Shown here in pieces: positions 59,300-64,000 of a stretch of 64,000 nucleotides of DNA; the stretch's first letter is position 1; each line of letters begins with the position of its first letter. The notes below the pieces were generated by a model. It searched no databases and was not told the origin of the DNA. It saw nothing but the letters and a program-made list of their open reading frames with translations. Both the position numbers and the translations under genes were made by a program. Origin of the DNA: Bacteroidales bacterium (GTDB lineage Bacteria > Bacteroidota > Bacteroidia > Bacteroidales > Marinilabiliaceae); contig JAKSLG010000002.1 in NCBI GenBank assembly GCA_024401295.1, positions 62,001 to 126,000 on the forward strand. The letters are read 5' to 3'.

Positions 59300-60190
59300 A
59301 TGAATAAATTCATGCTCCAAGGCTCAATTGCCGCCCTCGTCACTCCATTCAAGAAAGACGGCAGCATTGATATGAAGGCTTTCGACGCGATGCTCGAAGC
59401 ACATGTTGCAGGCGGCACAAAAGGTGTTGTCGTTTGTGGCACCACAGGTGAGACTCCAACATTGAGCGAAACGGAAGACGCAGAGATGTTCCGCCATGCA
59501 GTAGAACGCGTTGGCGGTCGCATGACTGTCATTGCAGGAACAGGTAGCAACTCGACACAGAGCTGCATCAAATACACTCAGAATGCCGTATCGGCCGGTG
59601 TTGATGCTGTTTTGGTTGTTGGTCCATATTACAACAAGCCAACATCGAAGGGTATGTATTTGCATTTTTCGGAATTGGCAAAAAACATCGACGTACCTAT
59701 TATATTATATAATGTACCAGGTCGCACTGGTTCGGCAATCAAGCCAGACGTTGCAATTCAGCTCGCTGCTGACCACAAGAACATTGTCGGCATCAAGGAA
59801 GCGAGTGGAAATCTCCATAACATCGAATATCTGTTGAAGCATCGTCAGGAAGGTTTCCGTGTATATAGCGGCGACGACGGCATTGCAATGATGTGTAATT
59901 TGCTCGGTGCCGACGGCTGTATCTCTGTTGCGGCAAACGTATTCCCAAAAGAATTCAGCCAGATGATGGAGCTTTCGATTGCCGGCGACGCAAAAGCAGC
60001 ACGTGAGATTCATTTCAAGTATTGCAAGCTCATGGATTTGCTCTTCGTAGAATCTAATCCTATTCCTGTTAAAGCTGCATTGGCAGCGATGGGCATGATT
60101 GAGGAAGTCTACAGAGCACCATTGTGTGCAATGGAAGAGAGCAACAAGAAGCTGCTTCTCGATGAGATGAAGAGTCTCAAACTCATCTAA
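59300..60190 (+). CDS. dapA: 4-hydroxy-tetrahydrodipicolinate synthase
   Basis: Condenses pyruvate with aspartate semialdehyde at the branch to lysine and diaminopimelate. The 296-aa TIM barrel has G-T-T-G-E-T-P-T-L (near 47-55), Y-Y-N-K-P (base tyrosine region), L-Y-N-V-P-G-R-T-G and the Schiff-base lysine in V-G-I-K-E-A-S-G. A PH-domain gene follows after 11 bp. Confidence 0.96.
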   Translation: MNKFMLQGSIAALVTPFKKDGSIDMKAFDAMLEAHVAGGTKGVVVCGTTGETPTLSETEDAEMFRHAVERVGGRMTVIAGTGSNSTQSCIKYTQNAVSAGVDAVLVVGPYYNKPTSKGMYLHFSELAKNIDVPIILYNVPGRTGSAIKPDVAIQLAADHKNIVGIKEASGNLHNIEYLLKHRQEGFRVYSGDDGIAMMCNLLGADGCISVAANVFPKEFSQMMELSIAGDAKAAREIHFKYCKLMDLLFVESNPIPVKAALAAMGMIEEVYRAPLCAMEESNKKLLLDEMKSLKLI

Positions 60191-60201
60191 AAAAAACGAG
60201 A

Positions 60202-60624
60202 ATGGATAACGAGAAAGTAATATTTGAAGGCACGCCATCGCAATGGAACAATTTCAAGGTCTATGCGGTGTGCTTTCTATTGTGCTGGCTCGTTGTTCCA
60301 ATTTTTGTGGCCATATATCACTACTTCAAGACAAAGTCGGAATTGACGACAATCACTACGCTCAAGATTGTAACTGAGCGAGGAGTCTTTTCGCGCGAGA
60401 TGAACGAAATTCTTCTTCAGCGTGTAACTGACGTGAAACTCAACCAATCATTCGGGCAACGTATTCTCGGTCTTTCCGACATTTCAGTCTTCTCTACCGA
60501 TCAGACAAGCGGCTTACTCAAGATTGAGTCTATCCGCGACGGCAAACGCATCTGGAATGAGTTGCGTGAGTCTGTTGCGACTTGCCGCCAGAACATCAAG
60601 GAAATTGAGCAAAGAATCGTCTGA
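60202..60624 (+). CDS. PH-domain membrane protein (YdbS/bPH2-like)
   Basis: A 140-aa protein with two hydrophobic segments in the first half (~19-42) and a bacterial PH fold (T-T-L-K-I-V-T-E-R-G-V-F-S-R-E, L-Q-R-V-T-D-V-K-L-N-Q). Function unknown; such proteins often associate with lipid or stress systems. It is followed by trkA after 15 bp. Confidence 0.8.
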   Translation: MDNEKVIFEGTPSQWNNFKVYAVCFLLCWLVVPIFVAIYHYFKTKSELTTITTLKIVTERGVFSREMNEILLQRVTDVKLNQSFGQRILGLSDISVFSTDQTSGLLKIESIRDGKRIWNELRESVATCRQNIKEIEQRIV

Positions 60625-60639
60625 CATGGAGGAAATTCA

Positions 60640-61983
60640 ATGAGAATATTCATAGCAGGCGCAGGTGCTGTGGGCACCCACTTGGCAAAACTCTTTGTCG
60701 ATTCGGATCATGAGGTAACACTCATGGACGAGGACGATAGCAAATTGCAACAGGTCGAGAGCCATCTTGACCTAATGACGCGACGTGGATGTATGACATC
60801 GTTGGCAGACTTGAAAAATGCCGACGTTGAAAGGACAGACCTTTTCATTGCCGTGCCGCCTTCGCGCGACATGAGTATTTTGGCGTGCGTATTGGCAAAA
60901 AAACTTGGAGCCAAGACGACAATTGCACGAGCAAACATGTCGGAATATCTTAAGCCGAACAATCTTGATTTTTTCCGTCAACTCGGTGTCGACGAAATAA
61001 TCTACCCTGAGCAATTGGCTGCTTTTGAAGCAGTTGAATCGCTCAAAAAAGTCGGCATTCGTCAATGGTATGAATCATCAGACGGAAAAATCGTCCTCAG
61101 TGTCATCAAGGTACGCGAAGGAGCGCCACTGCTGAACATCCCATTTGCTGAAATAGATGCCGAGAAGAAAAAGCGCTTCAATATTGTTGCCATATATCGA
61201 CAAGGCGATACGATCATTCCTCACGGAAGTGACATGCTGAAGCATGGAGACCTTGCATATTTTGTTTCGACGCACGACACCCTTCCGCTTATTCTCGAAG
61301 ATGCTGGAAAGGAACAATACGACATCAAGAACGTGATGATCGTAGGCGGAAGCCGGGTAGGCAACCTCATCGCCCGCAAACTCGAAAACATGGGCGGTTA
61401 TAACGTAAAACTCATCGAACTCAATCACGATCGTTCGATGCAGCTTGCGAACAGCCTTGAAAACACGCTCATCATCAATGGCGACGGACGAAATCTTGAG
61501 TTGCTGAAAGATGAAGGCATCAGCAAGATGCAGGCTTTCGTTGCAGTCACCGACAATGCCGAAATAAACATTCTGGCATGTCAGCTTGCAAAGAAAATGG
61601 GCATCCGCAAGACGGTTGCAGAGGTCGAGAACCTCGACTACATACCGCTTGCAGAAGGTATCGGAATCGGCACATTGCTCAACAAGAAACTGATTGCCGC
61701 GAGCCACATCTATAGATACACGCTTCATGCGCATGCTGCCTACGTGAAATGCCTCACGTCCAACAATTCAGAGATGCTCGAACTTGTTGCACAGCCTGGT
61801 TCAAAAATCACGAAATCGCAAATCAAGGACTTGAGTCTGCCAAAAGACATGAACATCGGAGCGATTGTAAGAGACAACGAAGTGTTGATTGCATCGGGCC
61901 AGATGCAGATATTGCCATACGACAAAGTAGTCATGTTTGCCATGCAGAGTTGCATACACAAAATTGAAAAGCTCTTTGTGTGA
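60640..61983 (+). CDS. trkA: TrkA potassium-transport regulator
   Basis: A 447-aa Trk system regulator: two RCK modules, each with an NAD-binding G-x-G-x-x-G Rossmann start (A-G-A-G-A-V-G near 7-13; V-G-G-S-R-V-G at 235-241) and TrkA-C domains. It gates the TrkH/TrkG K+ channel; trkH is not adjacent here, unlike the usual neighbour order. The stop overlaps the ruvX start (TGATG). Confidence 0.93.
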   Translation: MRIFIAGAGAVGTHLAKLFVDSDHEVTLMDEDDSKLQQVESHLDLMTRRGCMTSLADLKNADVERTDLFIAVPPSRDMSILACVLAKKLGAKTTIARANMSEYLKPNNLDFFRQLGVDEIIYPEQLAAFEAVESLKKVGIRQWYESSDGKIVLSVIKVREGAPLLNIPFAEIDAEKKKRFNIVAIYRQGDTIIPHGSDMLKHGDLAYFVSTHDTLPLILEDAGKEQYDIKNVMIVGGSRVGNLIARKLENMGGYNVKLIELNHDRSMQLANSLENTLIINGDGRNLELLKDEGISKMQAFVAVTDNAEINILACQLAKKMGIRKTVAEVENLDYIPLAEGIGIGTLLNKKLIAASHIYRYTLHAHAAYVKCLTSNNSEMLELVAQPGSKITKSQIKDLSLPKDMNIGAIVRDNEVLIASGQMQILPYDKVVMFAMQSCIHKIEKLFV

Positions 61984-62402
61984 TGGGACGAATTCTGGCA
62001 ATAGACTATGGCAAAAAGAGATGCGGACTTGCAGCAAGTGATCCAATGAAGATTATTGCAAATGGTCTGACAACGGTTGCCACGACGGAACTGTTTGATT
62101 TTATCAGTCAATATGTTGCAAAAGAACAGGTTGAGTGCATCGTGATGGGGAAACCGACAAAGGTTACGGGCGAAGATTCGGAGACGATGAAATATATCAC
62201 GCCTTTTGTCAACAGACTGAGGAAAAATTTCCCTTCGATTCCTGTCGAAATGGTTGACGAACGCTTCACGACAAAACTTGCCTTTCAAGCAATGATTGAC
62301 GGCGGAGTCAAAAAAAAGGGCCGAGACAATAAAAACGGGACTGTTGACATGGTCAGTGCAACAATAATCCTGCAGACATATATGGAAAGCGTTTTACATT
62401 AA
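61983..62402 (+). CDS. ruvX: RuvX (YqgF) Holliday-junction resolvase-like
   Basis: A 139-aa RNase H-fold protein with the YqgF start I-L-A-I-D-Y-G-K-K-R-C-G-L-A, a central V-M-G-K-P motif and D-E-R-F-T-T. Bacterial homologues process 16S rRNA precursors (YqgF) or Holliday junctions. The start ATG overlaps the trkA TGA by 1 nt. Confidence 0.93.
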   Translation: MGRILAIDYGKKRCGLAASDPMKIIANGLTTVATTELFDFISQYVAKEQVECIVMGKPTKVTGEDSETMKYITPFVNRLRKNFPSIPVEMVDERFTTKLAFQAMIDGGVKKKGRDNKNGTVDMVSATIILQTYMESVLH

Positions 62403-62426
62403 CAACATAAAACACACTATATCAAT

Positions 62427-62978
62427 ATGCTACTACCAATAGTTCAATACGGACATCCAATTTTGCGAAAGATGTCCGAAGACATCACCAAGGACTACGA
62501 GAATCTGCAAAAGCTCATTGCAGACATGTACGAGACGATGTATAAAGCTGAAGGCATCGGCATTGCGGCGCCACAGATCGGCAAGAATATACGTCTTTTT
62601 GTAATCGATGCGACTCCATGTGTTGAGGACTATCCGGAAGTAAAGGATTTCAAACGTGTGTTCATCAACGCACATATTGTTGAGAAAAGCGAAGCAACAA
62701 CGAGCACAAGCGAAGGTTGCCTCAGTCTGCCAGGAATCAGCGAAGAAGTTCGTCGAAGCACATCCATCAGAATCAAATATCTGGACGAAAATTTCGAAGA
62801 GCATGACGAAGTCATAAGTGGCTATTGTGCGATTGTTGTCCAGCACGAATATGACCACCTTGACGGAAAGGTTTTTGTCGATCATCTCGGCGCTTTGAAA
62901 AAACGTCTGCTCAAGGGCAAGCTCAATGCGATCAGCTCAGGCAAAGCGCCAGTGCGATACAGAGTTGTATTACCATAA
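62427..62978 (+). CDS. def: Peptide deformylase
   Basis: A 183-aa iron or zinc enzyme that removes the formyl group from nascent proteins. Motifs: [18 protein letters not shown] (Cys ligand) and Q-H-E-Y-D-H-L-D-G (two His ligands and the catalytic Glu). 24 bp after ruvX, a frequent partner in Bacteroidales. Confidence 0.96.
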   Translation: MLLPIVQYGHPILRKMSEDITKDYENLQKLIADMYETMYKAEGIGIAAPQIGKNIRLFVIDATPCVEDYPEVKDFKRVFINAHIVEKSEATTSTSEGCLSLPGISEEVRRSTSIRIKYLDENFEEHDEVISGYCAIVVQHEYDHLDGKVFVDHLGALKKRLLKGKLNAISSGKAPVRYRVVLP

Positions 62979-63005
62979 ACAAAAAACAATCAAAAAGACA
63001 ATTAT

Positions 63006-64000
63006 ATGAAATTTGTAGTTTCAAGCGGCGATTTGCTCAACCGCATGCAGATTGCAGGTCGCGCCATAGCAAGCAAGAACCCAATTCCAATTTTGGGAGA
63101 ATTTCTTTTCACTATATCTGGATCGCAACTAAAGATTACAGGTTGCGATGCTGAAATCAGAGTCGTTGCCACACTCGAAGTAAGCGATGCAGATCGCGAC
63201 GGCAGCATTGCAATTCCAGGCAACAAGCTTATTGAATACCTGAAGCGTCTGCCAGAGCAGCCTGTCAGCTTCAACATCAACGATGAAACTCTCGCTATTG
63301 AGATCTCGACAACAAGCGGCAAGAGCAATCAGGCAGGACACAATGGCGATGAATATCCAGAACTTAAAGCTTTGGAAGACAACAAGAAGCAAATCACAAT
63401 GTCTTCCGACGCCATCCTCGCAGGCATCACACACACTCTCTTTGCAACGGCAAATGACGACCTCCGCCCTATCATGAACGGCATTCTCTTTGACATCGAA
63501 GAGAATCAGACCACATTCGTTGCAACGGATACTCACATCATGGCTCGATATATCCGCAAAGATACAACGTCTGCAGAGAAATCGGCATTCGTGCTTGGAA
63601 AGAAACCAGCTTCGTTGCTTAAGAACGTGCTGACTCCAGGCGAAAACGTCAGCATTGAATTCGATGGCAAGAGCGCGGTTTTCAACACAGAAAAGCTTCA
63701 AATCACATGCAGACTTACTGAAGGCAACTATCCTCAGTACAAGAGCGTGATCCCGAACTCTAATCCATACAATGTGACAATCAACCGACAGGATCTTTCA
63801 AACGCAATTGCACGTTCATCACTATTCTGCGACGGAACAGAGCTTGTCAAGTTTGAAGTCTCTTCAAACAGCATTCACATTTCTGCACAGGATCTTGACT
63901 TCTCTTGCTCAGCGAGTGAAACAATTGCATGTCAATATGTTGGAAACGACATGGTCATTGGCCTGAAAGCCTCATATTTTGCAAATATTCTGTCGAACAT
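63006..64000 (+). CDS. dnaN: DNA polymerase III beta sliding clamp, 5' part
   Basis: The visible ~331 codons run off the window end. The start M-K-F-V-V-S-S-G-D-L-L and N-P-I-P-I-L-G-E-F are the typical clamp N-terminus; later F-A-T-A-N-D-D-L-R-P-I-M-N-G-I, T-D-T-H-I-M-A and E-G-N-Y-P-Q-Y fit domains 2 and 3. The gene is 27 bp after def, so dnaN here sits in a def-ruvX-trkA context rather than beside dnaA. Confidence 0.95.
   Translation, partial: MKFVVSSGDLLNRMQIAGRAIASKNPIPILGEFLFTISGSQLKITGCDAEIRVVATLEVSDADRDGSIAIPGNKLIEYLKRLPEQPVSFNINDETLAIEISTTSGKSNQAGHNGDEYPELKALEDNKKQITMSSDAILAGITHTLFATANDDLRPIMNGILFDIEENQTTFVATDTHIMARYIRKDTTSAEKSAFVLGKKPASLLKNVLTPGENVSIEFDGKSAVFNTEKLQITCRLTEGNYPQYKSVIPNSNPYNVTINRQDLSNAIARSSLFCDGTELVKFEVSSNSIHISAQDLDFSCSASETIACQYVGNDMVIGLKASYFANILSN

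Noticed and set aside
1..64000. tRNA, rRNA, insertion sequence, phage or CRISPR genes
   Set aside because: I found no cloverleaf, transposase, integrase, capsid or Cas features in coding or intergenic regions.

Overview
The window comes from a Bacteroidota genome, most likely order Bacteroidales (Prevotella- or Muribaculaceae-like). The grounds are a complete Bat aerotolerance operon with moxR and a DUF58 gene, several Bacteroidota-restricted families (DUF4230, DUF4922, DUF5686 with a carboxypeptidase-regulatory domain, a putative OM porin, SPOR and TlpA lipoproteins, an alpha-oxoamine synthase), weak or absent Shine-Dalgarno sequences, and repeated upstream motifs of the Bacteroidota sigma-ABfr type (TTTG, 19-20 nt, TAnnTTTG). 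The sequence looks chromosomal. I saw no tRNA, rRNA, CRISPR array, insertion sequence or phage gene.

Layout. 1-2.7 kb: truncated AAA-ATPase-like gene (minus), then small envelope genes (anchored protein, 55-aa lipoprotein overlapping a DUF2752 gene, polytopic membrane protein) and an N-formylglutamate amidohydrolase-like gene. 2.7-5.3 kb: galactokinase and an MFS sugar transporter with a terminator. 5.4-8.9 kb: a cytosolic coiled-coil protein carrying a GH16-like domain without catalytic residues, followed by an outer-membrane porin. 9.1-10.3 kb: tandem DUF4230 genes. 10.4-18 kb: outer-membrane genes (beta-barrel and 1004-aa TPR protein on minus, DUF5686 barrel on plus). 18-19.1 kb: isochorismate synthase. 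19.1-22.8 kb (minus): tight operon of glycosyltransferase, DUF4922 HIT-like protein and SpoIID-like protein. 22.9-27.8 kb: a ClpA-like unfoldase with a degenerate first ATPase domain, YqiA-like esterase, serine acetyltransferase and a strongly codon-biased class II aldolase. 28-29.9 kb: HAD phosphatase and LrgA/LrgB.

29.9-33.4 kb: an AT-richer pair of convergent genes (thioredoxin-fold exported protein; TPR-TM-SpoIIE phosphatase). 33.6-38.2 kb: DUF1963, HD hydrolase, ComEC core, EamA permease. 38.2-42.6 kb (minus): valyl-tRNA synthetase, short NfeD and a serine-palmitoyltransferase-like enzyme. 42.7-51.1 kb (minus): moxR, DUF58, accessory gene, batA-batB-batC-batD-batE, largely joined by 4-bp stop/start overlaps. 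51.3-59.1 kb (minus): SPOR lipoprotein, grpE-dnaJ, two TlpA-like proteins (one lacking its redox cysteines), a two-domain M16 peptidase and an ACT-domain protein. 59.3-64 kb (plus): dapA, PH-domain protein, trkA, ruvX, def and the 5' part of dnaN, which runs off the window.

The best candidates for undescribed biology are: the coiled-coil/pseudo-GH16 protein with its downstream porin; the GT2-DUF4922-SpoIID operon, whose SpoIID member has no visible export signal; the ClpA paralogue that has lost the D1 Walker B glutamate, pore-loop tyrosine and arginine fingers but keeps D2; and the cysteine-less TlpA paralogue. All functional statements rest on motif reading; no database search was run.
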